DNA of 64,000 bases from Earliella scabrosa (taxonomy: Eukaryota; Basidiomycota; Agaricomycetes; Polyporales; Polyporaceae): positions 434,001 to 498,000 of the forward strand of contig JABYQQ010000019.1 of NCBI GenBank assembly GCA_022605405.1, written 5' to 3'. The notes below the pieces were generated by a model, which was not told where the DNA came from, searched no databases, and saw only the letters and a list, made by a program, of their open reading frames with translations. The position numbers and the translations under genes were made by a program. Every line of letters begins with the position of its first letter. Position 1 is the first letter of the stretch. Below are positions 42,051 to 54,334 of the stretch, piece by piece.

Positions 42051-45000
42051 GTGCCCTGCCCGTCCTCTCACCAAAACCCGTCCAGACTGGGGCTGGTGGA
42101 GATCACCCGAGATCACGGAAAATCTTATCAGATACCCCCAGGCCGCTCAATCATATCAGATAACGACAAAGCCGATTGGACCCCGCCACGCCACGGCGTC
42201 TATCTCTGCCGCGCGCCGTGTGGACCCCATTCCCCAGCGACTCTCTCCGACACTCGCCCGCCTTCCTATTCGCCCCGCCGCCTGCCCAGCTCAGGGTCCC
42301 TCCCGCCTTGGACTCGTACCACCTCGCAACGCGCACCACTTTAGCAGGGGGCGCGACCGCGCCGACGTTCGAGGGCGGCCGCGCCAGGTAGGGCGCCGCG
42401 TGAGACGGGCAAACATGTCACCGGCATGATCCAATGTCTAACGTCCATTTCTGACACGACATGGACGCGGACGCAGTGCGATGGGCACGGCCGCCCTGCG
42501 GCGTTACCACCGTACGCGGATACCCGTGCGGTCGCTGGCAGCCAGCCCCGGAACCCGGAACAGGGCGAGGCGCGACCGTTCTCAGGACGAGCGAAGTTGG
42601 GCGGGAACGAACCTACGTCCGCACTGGGGCGCGCGAATCGCGACCGAGAGCTTACCACCGGTATCTGCGCCCGGACAGAATGCAGAGCTTGCGTTTCGCC
42701 GCCCACCGCACCCCGAGAGCTTGGCCTCTCCAGCTCATTTGTCCTCACTCCTGACGAGAGCGCTGACCCATGGGCATTGGGCACGCTTGACGGCGAACTG
42801 GTGCTGAGCCTCGCATTACCCCCTCCCCCTCTACGTACTCTAGACCGCGATGGCTCCTTCTCTCGACGAACGCCTTGCACGCTGCGGCTCAGCTGACGGA
42901 GCATAAAGGTGCGCAATCCTTCCGAATCACCACAACTGACGATATCGATGACTGACTCCCCCTACCATGTGTTCTGTAGGTGCGCTCGATGCCCCCCCAG
43001 ATCGATGCTTCTGGCGCGGAATGCGGACGGTGCACGGACGGACGTCGACGCAAACTCTGACGTCAAGGCGTAAGGCGTAGGCTAGGTAGGCACAGGTCCT
43101 GGTCACGACTGAATGCTCTCGAATTGCGCGGGGCTTGTGCACCAGTCTCGTCCGTGCCATGACGATGGCGATAAGGACATGCTATTGACTGGCCGCGACG
43201 CAGACGATCCAGCCGCCGTTCTCAGTGCAGTTGTGATTCTTGCGGTGCCGATCTGGTGCGCTCCACTCAGATCGTGAGGCTTCGACGCGACAGCCCAACT
43301 GTTGTCGCTTCATACTACCCTATGTACCATCCTGAATGAAACATCGTATGACGACCCAGAGGTGAATATGCATGCACAGCACTCAGCAGATAACACGCTA
43401 ACTAAGTCGCATCGCCAGGGTTCCATTCCGTGCTTACCCAGCATAAGTGTCGGCATCTCATGGTACACGCCTTCAGCGTCGGAGTCGGACGGGGCAGACA
43501 AATGCATTGCCCTGGCCCCTGGCGGGTCTTCGCACATCCCCAGCTCCAATGCAATTGCCAGAACCCCCCGCCCACCCGTTATCCCATTCACTCAACCCGA
43601 TACGCACCAGCCCAGCCCTCCCCCTTGAAAGGTCCTGGTTCTAGCGACGCACGCCCGAGCTTCACCAGCGCAATGTATTCGACATAGTCATCAGGGCGGC
43701 CCTCCAGCCTACCCGTCCGTGCCAGCTTCGCTCCAAAATTAGCAAACAGTACTAGAAGGGTTCCGACCTTCTCGTGCTGTTGTTCGTCCGAGGTCAATCT
43801 GAATCTGATGATTCCGAGGCACCGCTGAGCACTCCCGCCGATGCCGCCTCCACATCTGCCGCTGCCGCTGCCGTTTCTATAGGTTTCTGTGCTCGCGTTT
43901 CGTCCACAGCGGCCGGTACCGCGGATCCCATACCTCCATACCTCCATACCTCTCTTGAGCCCGACAAGTCACGACAGACTCGCGCGATATGGTGCAAGAG
44001 CGCTCGTATCAGAAACACATATTGTATGCGTCCAGAATCCAGACTCCAGATCGGTATGCGCGTGCCTCGAAGACGGAAAACAGAATACCGGACGCCGGCG
44101 GGTGTATGTATGTAGGAGCGCTGACGACCGAAGCCCCGAACGCCCGAACGCTCCGAAGGCGGGCCTCGCCCCTCGGCGGTCGTTGCGGACGTCAAGCAAC
44201 TCTGTTTTCAACTCTGATAATTCTTCCTTGGCACTGGGCAGGGACCCGCGAGCCTAGTCGCATGCAAGCTTCAAGGGGCGAGGTACGTACCTCGTGTACC
44301 ATTCTTCATCGCGCTCGCAGTGTGTGTATATAGTTCACCCCCTCGTCCGTGTCGACGCGCACCTTGAAGCTTGAACTTCGAACTCTCGCGTCGCGGACCG
44401 CTCTCGAACTGCTTGCATGCACTGGCATAGTATGTATAAGTATGGTGCGAACTTCATCGCCGCGTCGCAAGGAGTACCTACTGAGCGCCAGCGCCAATTG
44501 CAATGGCACGGTCAAACTCAAAATCGTAAACCGTAAACGAAGGAGGAAGGTCGACTGCCTTTTCTGCACCTGCACCCGAATGCGGGCTGTCATGCGACCA
44601 CTGTCCGGTATCCAAATATTCGCCTCCTTGGTCAAGAGTCAGGCGCGCGGTAAGTTCAAACCTTTGCTCTGCGCCTCCTCGGCCCTAATAAATCATTCGT
44701 CGATATTATCCGCGTGTGCCCTTGATCACGCAGTCGACACAACTGGACCGCGGTCGACCGGGACAACCCCGCATGCGGCTACAAAGTCAGATGCTCGACG
44801 GCGGCATCGTCAGCTCAGCAACTGCAACGTTATTGATTGGAATCGTAGTACGTCTCATCATCTCGTCCCCAGCACCTAGGTCTTAGGCCCAGCCCCAACG
44901 TAAGCTCTAGCTCTGAAAGCAATACACGACTTCGACAGGCGCACAGTGGAACGTTAAACGAGAGCACGGGGGCCAGCGCCAATATGTTCTCCGTGGCCGT

Positions 45001-45315
45001 CGCGCCCGACGAGCTGGCGCGCACCGTTTGAAGCAATGCCGATTCCGTTTTGGACAGACTACCTCCGGCGGGCGCGGTTCGCGTGCGCTCCGCCGCTCTG
45101 CGCTGGACTCCAGAGCATCATGCGGGCAGAACGTCGTACGTATACATTGAGGCCGCAGAGTGCGCATCTGACTCTAGGGCGGTACTGTCATCAATATCGA
45201 TTAACATTACACGCCCCCCGACGTTAGGAGACCCATGCATCGACGTCGCATCACGAGGGACACGATATTCGACTGACGCGGACAACTCAACCCACCTACG
45301 TGTACCCAACTTTGC
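42051..45315. other. Gene-poor region; no kinase core found
   Basis: About 3.3 kb without a gene I can support. I looked here for the missing HisKA, HATPase and receiver domains of the HAMP protein (its 3' side lies here) and saw no H-box, N-box, GxG or receiver motifs in any frame. Short frames around 42340-42920 and 43590-44900 are Arg/Ser/Pro-rich with no motif. Confidence 0.5.
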
Positions 45316-47465
45316 CTACTTGCTTCCTTGCGCCAATGCGCCGCCGACCTTCTTGCGCAAGGCACACACCTCCCGTCCAAGCTCCACGATGCACATCCAC
45401 AGACTGTCGATCTCCCTGCTGCCATGGCGGTATCGCTCGAGATCTTCCGTGAAGGGACCGTCCCCGTCCGCGTCGAGCATGCTCGAGATCATCTGCAGCA
45501 GCGATCTGATCTGGACTGTCAGGTTGCTCGACATGCGGTTCACCGACATCCTGTCCGTCAGTCCATCCGTCCGCGTCAGTATCGAATTCGATGGGCACAG
45601 CGGGGGGAGACGTACGTGAGCTCTTGCCATGTTCCGTAGACGTGCCCAACTTCGGCCTGCGCACCGAGCTGTCCTGTGGTCCCAGTTTCGTGATTCACCC
45701 GCACGACCTCGGCGGAGAATAACTGGAGCATGTCGGCGAGGCCGTTGACGGTGTTGAAGATCTCGAGCATCTCGCCCGTTGCGGGCACGTCTCTGATCTT
45801 CTGCGTGAAGTCTCCTTGGGCGATCGCAGACTGTAGTTGCAACAGCGTAAGCTAGCGGTTCGATCCCGTTGTTACAACGCAAGTCCTACCGTCGTTCGCC
45901 CCAGGGCCCGCACTTGCAGCGTCAGCTGCAAGAGAGTCAGCCATCTGAGTGTCAGGTTGCACGCTCGCATGGTTCGAGTGAGGCACGCACCGTCCGTGCC
46001 ATCGCATTCACCCGATGCACCAACTCCCGCCAGATCCCGTCCACATCGTCCACCTCAGCTTGCCCGCCAAAGACGCCGTCCGTCCCGAGCTCGTCGGCGA
46101 CGCGTATGACCTCGCGCGCGACGAGGTGCAGATGCTCCACGGCGGCGTTCACAGTCACCTTCAAGTCCAGCATCTCACCGCACACGTCCAGCGTGATGCG
46201 CTGCGTCGTGTCCCCCAGGGTTAGGGCGACCATGACCGCTGCGACGGCGCGGATCATGTTTTTGAACGTGCCGGCCATGTGGTGCACGGCAGATGTAGTT
46301 TCCTGAACATGAAGTGCGGCATGGTCAGGACGAATAAAATAGGCCGGACGGATTCGAAGGGCACGCACCGTCCAAGCGTCCTGTTGACGGTCTGCGACGT
46401 TCGCATGTTCACCCACGGGCCCAACCATCGGAAATGCCAGCCTGTCGACGACCTCATTCCTCAGCGCAGAGAGCCGGCGCACGGTCTCGTTCACGCTCGT
46501 CTTCATGGCGAGCATCTCCCCGTGCGCCTCGACGGTGACCGTCTGGCTCGCGTCTCCGCTGGCGACCGCGCCCACGACGAGCGCGACGGACCGGACCTGC
46601 GTCGTCAGGTTTGCAGCCATAGTCTGCGCGATGATCGTCACTACCATACACCGTTTCCCAGATTCCGACAAGTTGGACGTACGTTGACGCCCTGCGTGAG
46701 GTCCGCCCACGCGCCCCTCCCCTGGACGTCCTTCGCGTGGACCTGGCCCCCGAACACGCCTTGTGTGCCGACCTCGAGTGCGACGCGCGAGATTTCCGGG
46801 ACGAGGAGGCGCCACATCTCGAGCAGGGCGTTCAAAGTGGTCTTGATTGTGTGCATTTCGCCCTCCGAGTCCGACGTGTCGAACTCGATCTTCCGAGTCG
46901 TGAGGTCCCCGCGGGCGAGAGCTTCACAGACGCGCGCGACGTCTTTCACCTGGCTCCTCAGGTCGGCTAGCTCGCGGTCCGTGGATGTATCATGTGCCAG
47001 TACTGTAGTCACATCCGGAGCCGCAAGAGCACCGCTCGCTGTATCGTCTGCGTCGCGATCAGAGCGCATCTTTGGGGGTAGTATGCGAACAGTGCCTGCG
47101 TAGGATGGCGCGGTGGATTTCCAGTCCGATGCATCTGGACTCGAAGCCGGAACGTCCCCGCTGTCCTCAGTGTCACGCTCAAGGCGTTGCGACGTTGGGA
47201 CTTGGGTTTGAGAGTCGGCGCGCTGTTGCTCCCGGATCGAGTCCAAGGCGTGCTCCGCTGCGTGCATACGGCGCACGATCGTTTCGAGGGAGTGCTGTAT
47301 CTGCTCGATCTGCGGATCTGTAGGGCCGTCGTACTGCGGCAGGTTCGGCGGAGCTGCGAGTGGCGTGCCACTAGCACTAGGGTGTTTAGTATCATGATAG
47401 ATCGACAGGAGGGCAGTGAGATGGGAGAAGAAGGGATGTTGCGCCGCATAGGTTGCAGATGCCAT
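45316..47465 (-). CDS. HAMP-repeat protein, group III histidine-kinase-like, no kinase core
   Basis: Six exons (47465-46683, 46623-46369, 46302-45991, 45925-45890, 45830-45616, 45550-45316) give 611 residues. Start is the ATG of MASATYAAQHPFF; the longer frame begins only at GTG. The N-terminus has a coiled stretch (PQIEQIQHSLETIVRRM). Four recognisable HAMP-type units follow, for example VCEALARGDLTTRKIEF and IKTTLNALLEMWRLL; GEMLAMKTSVNETVRRLSAL; LGDTTQRITLDVCGEMLDLK and GTDGVFGGQAEVDDVDGIW; SAIAQGDFTQKIRDVPATGE. A degenerate fifth unit starts VNRMSSNLTVQIRSLL. This array is the sensor part of fungal group III hybrid histidine kinases (Nik1/Os-1), which act in osmotic signalling through HOG. 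Here the protein ends at 45316 with no HisKA, ATPase or receiver. Unit 2 lacks its second half, and unit 4/5 junctions are eroded. It may be a decaying paralogue or a kinase-less HAMP protein that still dimerises. Confidence 0.75.
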
Positions 47466-49113
47466 GGCGGCTGAAGATGGACTTGCTGGAGGAGAGTGAA
47501 CTTCTATATGGCTCACGAGGGGGTCACTTGTTGATCATGCTTCGGCTACTGGTCAGCCAGCGCCTGTTCGTGTAACTACTCATCAGTAAAAGTGTGTTCA
47601 AACTGTGCTTGGGCCAGTCTGAGGATCGTGAACTCACAGCCTTTGCAGACAAGCCTCTGCCGATCTGTCAGATCATCCTACCGCGGCCCTCCGGGTGTTG
47701 ACTCATGGTACGCGAAGGCGTGATCGTGCACTTTCGAATTGTGGGCGATCCCTGGCAATGATCTTGAATCTTCAAGTTGGAGTCTCGGATTTCCAGCACC
47801 ACCAAGAGTCCATGACTCAGTTCAAGTTGGTTCCAGTCCTGCAAGAATTAATGGATGAGAGGAAGGAGAGGAAGAAACGCGAACCGGAAATGGTCGACCC
47901 GTGGGAATTACTGAGATGAGCAGAGATGACGCGGCCGGCTCTTGCCGAGGCTCCTAACGAACTTGAAACAGTTCTGCACGAAACGACAACGGTGAGCAAC
48001 CTCATTCCCATGACGACATCTGGAAATAACATGGGCCCTCCGGGCAGACCTGTCCACGAAGCTCTATCAACCTTCGTCTTGTGCATCTAGATTCTAACTG
48101 CAGGAGCCTATGCAATGCTAAGCCATGCTTGACTCGCGGGCTCCCGCCCGCTCGTCCTCGCATGCTCAGTTCGAGGAAATTCAGAAATGACTCATGCGCA
48201 AACAGAAACTGACCTCAGAAGTGAGAAGGAGAGATTGCTGTCATGTTTGCGCCAAGTAGCCATAGTATTTTGAGGAGCTTCACTATACTAAAGTCAATTC
48301 GCGGACCGCTGTAAGTTAGTCTGCATCCAAATACGGCCTCGAACCGTAGGGTGGCATTTCTGAGTTTGTCAGCATCAAATTGATCTCCGATCACGCGTCA
48401 AGATCTATACACGACGACGCGTCGACGCGTCTCAACCCTATCTCTCTCTCCTCAACGCATATAACATCTCGGAGAACGACCCTACGTCCCCGCACATGCA
48501 GTAATTGTGACTGCGATAATCATTGAGTTTGTCTAGGCTCGCTGTCCCAGGAATAATTTTGGCAGCGGTCGGTGGCAGGACGTCTCCCAAATTCATGATG
48601 AAATAGGCGTGTACGCATTTCGACTGGACAGAACGCGAGACACAGACAGTAAGCTAGCTCTTGGAGAGACCGCATAAGGCGGCCATTAATTGCTGCTACC
48701 TCCGTATGCCACTAACTTCAAATCACTTGGCATGCCTTTGTGACGATGGCACCCAGTACCGTGTCATGCCCTCGGCCAACTTCTGGTGAGGTTTCCTTCT
48801 TGATGCCGTCAATTATCCCTCCGATTCCCTTTCAGCTCATAGATCAGGACCAAGGTCAATCACGGTGAACACTGACGCGGACGCTTGAAGACCCTGGCAA
48901 GTTATACGGAGGTCCGAGTCGGGCGGCTCGGCGTTCTGAGCCTTGAGGCGCCGACCTCCTACCATAACAGGCGGCGACACCTTTTTTGGATTTGACACTA
49001 GTCCAAAACAGTGTTCGACACCTTTTATGGGCACCCGGATCTTTCGGCACGTTTCAAACCCAGCAGAATCGTCACCCTACGGTTCGATGGGCGTGTTTGC
49101 TAGCAGACGTTGT
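47466..49113. other. Intergenic, nothing recognised
   Basis: About 1.6 kb upstream of the HAMP gene, up to the second copy of the 58-bp repeat. No motif-bearing frame; one short tandem echo (GACACCTTTT twice near 48975 and 49018). Confidence 0.4.
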
Positions 49114-49169
49114 AGGACCGTCTATCCCTCACGTCAGTAGGTCCGCCCAATCGTCTGCCTAGGGGAGAC
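49114..49169. repeat. 58-bp dispersed repeat, copy 2 (inverted)
   Basis: Reverse complement of 313-370 with about two mismatches, ending in the same 17-mer (49153-49169). It lies about 250 bp beyond the point where the orphan eqolisin exon loses homology to the intact gene, so an insertion or deletion linked to this element may have truncated that copy. Confidence 0.7.
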
Positions 49170-49425
49170 TAGCTGTAAGTGCAATCTCGCAAAGCTCAAG
49201 TTGCGAAAGCGCGCAAGGACCATGTGGCTACTTCTCAAAGCGGCGACCTGAAACACATTGCCACGTGGTTTAGTCAGCTTTCCCACCCCAGATTGATGGG
49301 AGATTGATGGCGAGGAGACCTGGACCACTTCGTGTCCAGGAAAAGCGCGTGGGAAGATGCCATGGTGGTAAAATGGAGGTAGTATCATAGAGTGGGAGGG
49401 CAGTCAGAATGGATCTATGACATAC

Positions 49426-49659
49426 CGCACCAGCGACCAAGATCGCTCCAGCCCAGTTGTTGCTGAACTCGGGGTGGGTCACGTTGGTGAGCTCCCCTGT
49501 CTCCGAGGTCATGGTGCGCACCACCGTCTGCTTGGGGCTCGTAAGATGAGCACCAGCAGCACGGCGGGCGACGCGCTGAGCGAGTCGCTCCTTGGAGGTG
49601 GGGATCGCGAAAGCCGCGGTTGCGAGGAGGACCTGAGTGATCAGAGCGAGACCAAACAT
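49426..49659 (-). pseudogene. Orphan first exon of an eqolisin (peptidase G1)
   Basis: The ATG at 49659 opens 78 codons with a signal peptide (MFGLALITQVLLATAAFAIP) and propeptide ERLAQRVARRA, ending PEFSNNWAGAILVAGA at a GTATGT donor. This matches exon 1 of the intact eqolisin at 51183-52177, including the same splice position after WAGAxL(I/V)A. No homologue of exon 2 (catalytic Gln) or exon 3 (catalytic Glu) follows; the downstream bases are unrelated. It is therefore a truncated duplicate in tandem with the intact gene, although exon 1 itself has no stop or frameshift. Confidence 0.8.
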
Positions 49660-50896
49660 AATGGCAGACAAAGGAGTGGAGGAGGAGGGGATATCCGCTC
49701 AAGCAGTGGGCTGTCGAGTAGGAGAGATGGGTGGATCCTGAGTTGGAGTCAACCAGCCGCATTCATCAAACATTTATACTTGAAGGAGGACCAGTGCTGG
49801 AGTCGACCGAGCCTGATCCCGAATACCCCGCGACCGCAATGCATGCAAAAACATGCCTCGCGGGCGATGAATTGATTATCGAAGCATGTTGTCCGACGAA
49901 CGCGAGTAGGTGTACGTGCACGATGCTCAACACACGGTATCGAAGCTTCCTCTGTCATTTGACAAAAAAGATACATGCCGCGGCATGCCGTTGCCGACTT
50001 AGAGACTGAGAGTTCACAAGCAATGCGGGAGCATGAATACTAGTATCAGAATACAGCAGGATGAGCACGCCCGTGACCCAGAGCTAATATTTGGGTTCCG
50101 CTCAGTGGCGATAATTGCGAAAATAGCACAGACCACTTACTTCCCATGCCAGCCTTAGGGAGCTCCGGGTCTAGGTGCCAGAGTAAGTCCCGAACTTGGT
50201 CTCAATTCATCGCGCGAGGCATCCTGAAGAGCCGATCTCGATAACGGAACTCACAGTCCTATTCCAACAATACACCAGCCTTCTCTTCAAGCATCGTCTT
50301 GCCGACCTAAGATACATCTAGCACTTCAAGTCGCAGGTAGGATCACGATGCATATTGAACATATGGATGAATTTAGTTGTTCCCCTCGCTCACTCGACAC
50401 TATGGCGGGTCGCTTCCCGGCCCTTCCGAGGCAACGGTAGATATACTTGATCACGAGGTAGTCCGGGGAAGGTTTGCACTGTTTCACTCTCTCCAGAGTT
50501 CGTGCTCAGGATTGTAGCCGTCACAGTGCCGGACGTGCAATACATTGCAATGACAGAGACAGTGATCGTGTTCAAGTTTCCCGGCGGGCTAATCGAGTCT
50601 CGAGATGCCGCTGAAGTCGTGAAGGAAGTGGTTTTCCGGTCTTCGTCTTTCGATTCTTCGCTTCATCCTCTGAGATGCGCGCGCTTGCACCCAGGCTGGC
50701 AGTTGAATCTTCAATAGACAAAGTACTTACTGTCTCCCCACTTATGCCCGCCAGTCACTCGCCTCTGTAATTGTTGGAGCAATCGAAAGGCAGGTCGTCA
50801 GAGCAAGCAACAAAGTGATATTCCGGTTGTCCTGTACGGTATCGTGGTGGTACAGAGGCAAACGGATGAGGTCCAAAAACGTACTACGCTGCGATA

Positions 50897-50936
50897 TAAC
50901 AAGGCTCGCAAGATGCCGGTGAGCAAGCGCTCGCTC
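50897..50936. repeat. 40-bp dispersed repeat, copy 2
   Basis: Matches 38921-38960 with about five differences in the same orientation. Its origin is unknown; it ends about 30 bp from the 17-mer at 50968. Confidence 0.55.
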
Positions 50937-50967
50937 GCACCCAAAATCCAACAGTAATGACCGGCTA

Positions 50968-50984
50968 GTCTCCCCTAGGCAGAC
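50968..50984. repeat. 17-mer shared with both 58-bp repeats
   Basis: GTCTCCCCTAGGCAGAC, identical to one end of the repeats at 313-329 and 49153-49169 (inverted). The near-palindromic sequence could be a transposon terminus. Confidence 0.6.
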
Positions 50985-51182
50985 TGTATGTATATATGAT
51001 CTATGGTGGGGGGAAGGACGATCATATAATGACCGGCGTTTGGCCGATCCCAAGCAAGACTAACCCTGGATTGAGAGCAATAAATCATACAGCACAAATA
51101 ATGGTACACGACGAGCCTTGAGCCGCGGAGAAAGCGAGCGTACAACCGGCCTCCCAGTCGTCCCGTCCCCCCTCCGAGTCAC

Positions 51183-52177
51183 TCAGACAGTAGTACTCAC
51201 GGCCGTGCCGACATAGGTCACAGCGACTGAGTCGTTCGTGGTCCGCACTTCCGTCAGCAGCTCGTTATGCTGCGTGATCTCGATGATCGTCGCCTCGCGC
51301 GGGCCGACGGTCGTCCCGTTGTCCATCGTCGCGAGCGCGCTCGTAAAGTTGACGCTCGTGAAGTTGGCGAACGGGACGAGGTCGCCGCCGACGGCGAAGT
51401 CCTCGACGATCCACTCCGCGTTCTTCTGGCACAGCTCCGGCTGGTCTGCGAACGTGTGGGTCACGTTCTGGCCCGTCGTGGTGTTGATGATGGTCGCGTT
51501 GCCGCTTGTCAGCGAGGTCGCCGTCACGGTGAGCGTGACGTTGTCGCCGGCTTCGAAGTCAATGCCGATAAAGTCGTGGGAGAAGTCCGGGAACCATTCG
51601 TACCAGGCTGCAGGGACGCGGGTCGTCAGCATGAGGAAGATGGACTGGAGAGGGTCAGCGCGCACCATTGTAGTCGTAGTTGTCGCCCGAGACAGTCAGG
51701 TCGACTCCGGTTTGAAGGATGGCACTCCCGCAGGTATCTCCGTCGATGCCGACCCAGACAGAGGCGGAGTAGGTCCCCGACTCGGCACCATCTGGGACGG
51801 CAGGAATGGGGATGGTGAAGTTGCCCGTGACGGAGGTGAAGTTGTACGGGTCGGTCTGAAGGTATCACCTCAATCATGCAGTGAGCAGCCCAAGCGTGAT
51901 AAGAACTGACCGTGTTAGCAATCAGCACTGCACCAGCCCAGTTGCTGCTAAACTCGGTGTGGCTCGGCTCGCCACTGCCAATCACAGAATTCAGAATGCG
52001 GACGAGTGTGGTAACGGTGTTAGGGACGATTTGTTTCGGCCTGGACTGGCGGCCGTGTGGAATTGCAGTAGCATTGGCCCTGCGAGCGACGCGTTGCGCG
52101 AGGCGATCTTTGGAGGAAGGGATGGCGAGGGCCGCGGTGGCGAGGAGCGCCTGAGAGAGGAGAGCAGTAACGAGCAT
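51183..52177 (-). CDS. Eqolisin, secreted glutamic peptidase (family G1)
   Basis: Three exons (52177-51911, 51855-51666, 51607-51183) encode 293 residues. A signal peptide (LVTALLSQALLATAALAIP) and a basic propeptide (RLAQRVARRA) precede the mature fold. The core begins at TEFSSNWAGAVL, the usual eqolisin opening. SVWVGIDGDTCGSAILQTGV holds the catalytic Gln region, and AWYEWFPDFSHDF and EWIVEDFAVGGDLVPFANF hold the Glu region (expected residue in AEWIVEDF). Eqolisins are acid proteases using a Gln/Glu pair, secreted for protein breakdown at low pH. Length and motif spacing look complete, so I expect activity. Introns are 55 and 58 nt. The ATG at 52177 is chosen over a longer in-frame start at 52318 because the signal peptide begins there. 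The final residues (TYVGTAVSTTV) cross a possible GTGAGT donor, so one more exon cannot be excluded. Confidence 0.92.
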
Positions 52178-52270
52178 GGAAATGAATGGAGGTGGGAAGA
52201 CGACTCGAGTTGGGCGGTCGACGCGGGAGAACGAATCCGGAGATGGGGGAAGACGGTCGCGGTAGGCGGG

Positions 52271-52280
52271 CATATAAGCC
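52271..52280 (-). promoter_or_regulatory. TATA-like element of the eqolisin gene
   Basis: Minus-strand GGCTTATATG, about 95 bp upstream of the ATG at 52177. A candidate core promoter by position only. Confidence 0.35.
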
Positions 52281-54334
52281 GTCGCACCGTGCAACGTCAG
52301 ACACCCACGCTCGCACACAGAAGGGGGCGAACAGCTTCTCTGGCTGCTTCGAGAGGCACATCTTCCATAGTTGAAACTTGAATGACATCGACTCCGTCGT
52401 GGTTACCGGATCGCATCAATTGCCACATCGCATTCACCAAGGAACGTGCCACGAGCGACGGTTCTGTGACCTGATGATCCACTGTCTCGAGCGTGGAAGA
52501 CCTCCCTCATCTGTCAGGAGATCATACATCACCGAGAACAATGCCACGTATCTTCCATGCGCTTGCATCCGAGGATCCATATGAGACTATAGCTGCACTG
52601 GTCATTATCAAGTCAGACATACCGGAACGCGCACCAACCTTACACCAACATAGGCGACAGTCCGACTCGCCTTGGCATCGCAGAGTGTTCAAAAGTGCCT
52701 GGATAGACAGATCCAGATGGATATTATGGTTCTATGACAGGGAATACTTATACTTGGAACGAGATGACGAACCTAATCAGTAGCGCCAGGCGCTCAAATG
52801 GACTTCGAAACCCAACAGGCAACGACTTTCTTGTCAATCCATCCTTGGTCCAAGTCCAACTTCCGCCACAACGAGCCCCCGGACAACAAGGCGCCCGACA
52901 CCCCCCTACACCCCTGGAGGGATCTAGAGGAGGGAGTCGAAGACTGACGCCACGGGCACTTTTCCGGTCTCATAGGGCACGTGTCGTGGCGCAGGACTGG
53001 CCGAGCAATATGCTGCAGCGCAAGCACACCTCCCGCCGGCGGCGTTGCGCACGTGTATTCCTTCGTGCCAACCGGAGTCGTGGGACCCGGAGATACCATC
53101 CGTCCATCATGGATGGACGCACCGCACCGCGAGAAGCTTGAACGCTGGGAGACAGGGCAAACTGGTAGGAAGCGCTGTGAGTGATGACAACCCCGCATCG
53201 ATCTCCGGCGGTGGGTATGACCACCGAGGGAGTCTGGCTGAATGGAGCATTGAAGTGACGCGGCACTCAGGCTGGCACCGGAAACGTCATCGTCGGACTC
53301 CCCTCACTGACTTGAATTCTAGTGGGTCATGCTGAAGAAATAGAAGTAATCAGGAGGCAAGACAGAAGGCTCGAGCACATTTGAACTTCCCTAGAGAGTG
53401 GTTACAACTTCAACAGTGCGCTTGCAATCCCTGACGGGCGTCTATACTACCAAAATTAGCGAACTGCGCTGGCAACTCCATTACATAAACGCGTTCTGCC
53501 AGAATCGAGATCGCGCGGTTGCAAGCGGCAAAGCACACGGGAGAATGCGGAACCCTATTGTAAAAGCGCGAATACGAGACAGAGCGTCTATCTAAGGGGA
53601 AGAGGTCGTAATCTAAGCACAGAGAAATAACGATATCATGATGGCTCTGGTGTGCGATGAGCTACGTATGATACATTCGTGGACGGGAACGGGAGGAGAG
53701 ACTCGGATGACGTCTATACGAAGAGCACTGGTGAGAGGTGGAGGGGGTGGAGAAGGTGCAAGGTGGTGGTGGTGCGCTGACACCGCTTTTCTACAGCCGA
53801 GATACGGTCGTAAGCTCGGAGAACGGCTACTTATCTAGAATCTATGTGGTAACGTGACGTGGTGCGATGCAGGAACTCTAAGTGTATGTTGCAGGTGCAA
53901 TGCGACGGAACTGGAACGGTCTATCTTATCGTGAACACTGAACAAGAGCTTTTTCGTACAGAATCGTCCGTGAGTGGGCCGGGCGAGGACTCAGGAGAGC
54001 GCGTATTATCGTATGCGACGTGAACGGAAAGCAGAGCAGGGAAATTCGTCATGTCCATGAAGAAACCAGAAAAAGCAAATCGAGGCGGGGCGCAAGAGCC
54101 GCAAGAAGATTGACAGCGAGGATGGCGGGAGGAGAGGCCAGAGACGGCAGAGCGGGAGAGGAAGGAGCGGACGTGAAGCGGTATTCTGGGCGGCCGCAAG
54201 CGCCGCCCACCCAGCCCCAGCAAAACGTTTGCAGATATGGATATTGATTTGGTTGGCGGTCGCGGATCTTGATATGGATGTGGATGTGGATGCGGAAGGT
54301 TATAATGATGATACAGGCCGGTCCGGACTCCAGG
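52281..54334. other. Intergenic, minor simple repeats
   Basis: About 2 kb between the 5' side of the eqolisin and the 3' end of the transporter gene. A short TGGATG-type repeat lies near 54234-54296. No frame with motifs is seen. Confidence 0.45.

Larger units (their letters stand above)
49660..51182. other. Spacer with element-end motifs
   Basis: About 1.5 kb between the orphan exon and the intact eqolisin. It contains the second copy of the 40-bp dispersed repeat (50897-50936) and a lone copy of the 17-mer GTCTCCCCTAGGCAGAC (50968-50984). No gene is seen. Confidence 0.5.

Noticed and set aside
45850..45875. Sequence resembling a tRNA T-arm/B box (GGTTCGATCCC)
   Set aside because: No matching acceptor stem, A box or anticodon arm lies upstream, and it falls inside an intron of the HAMP gene on the other strand.
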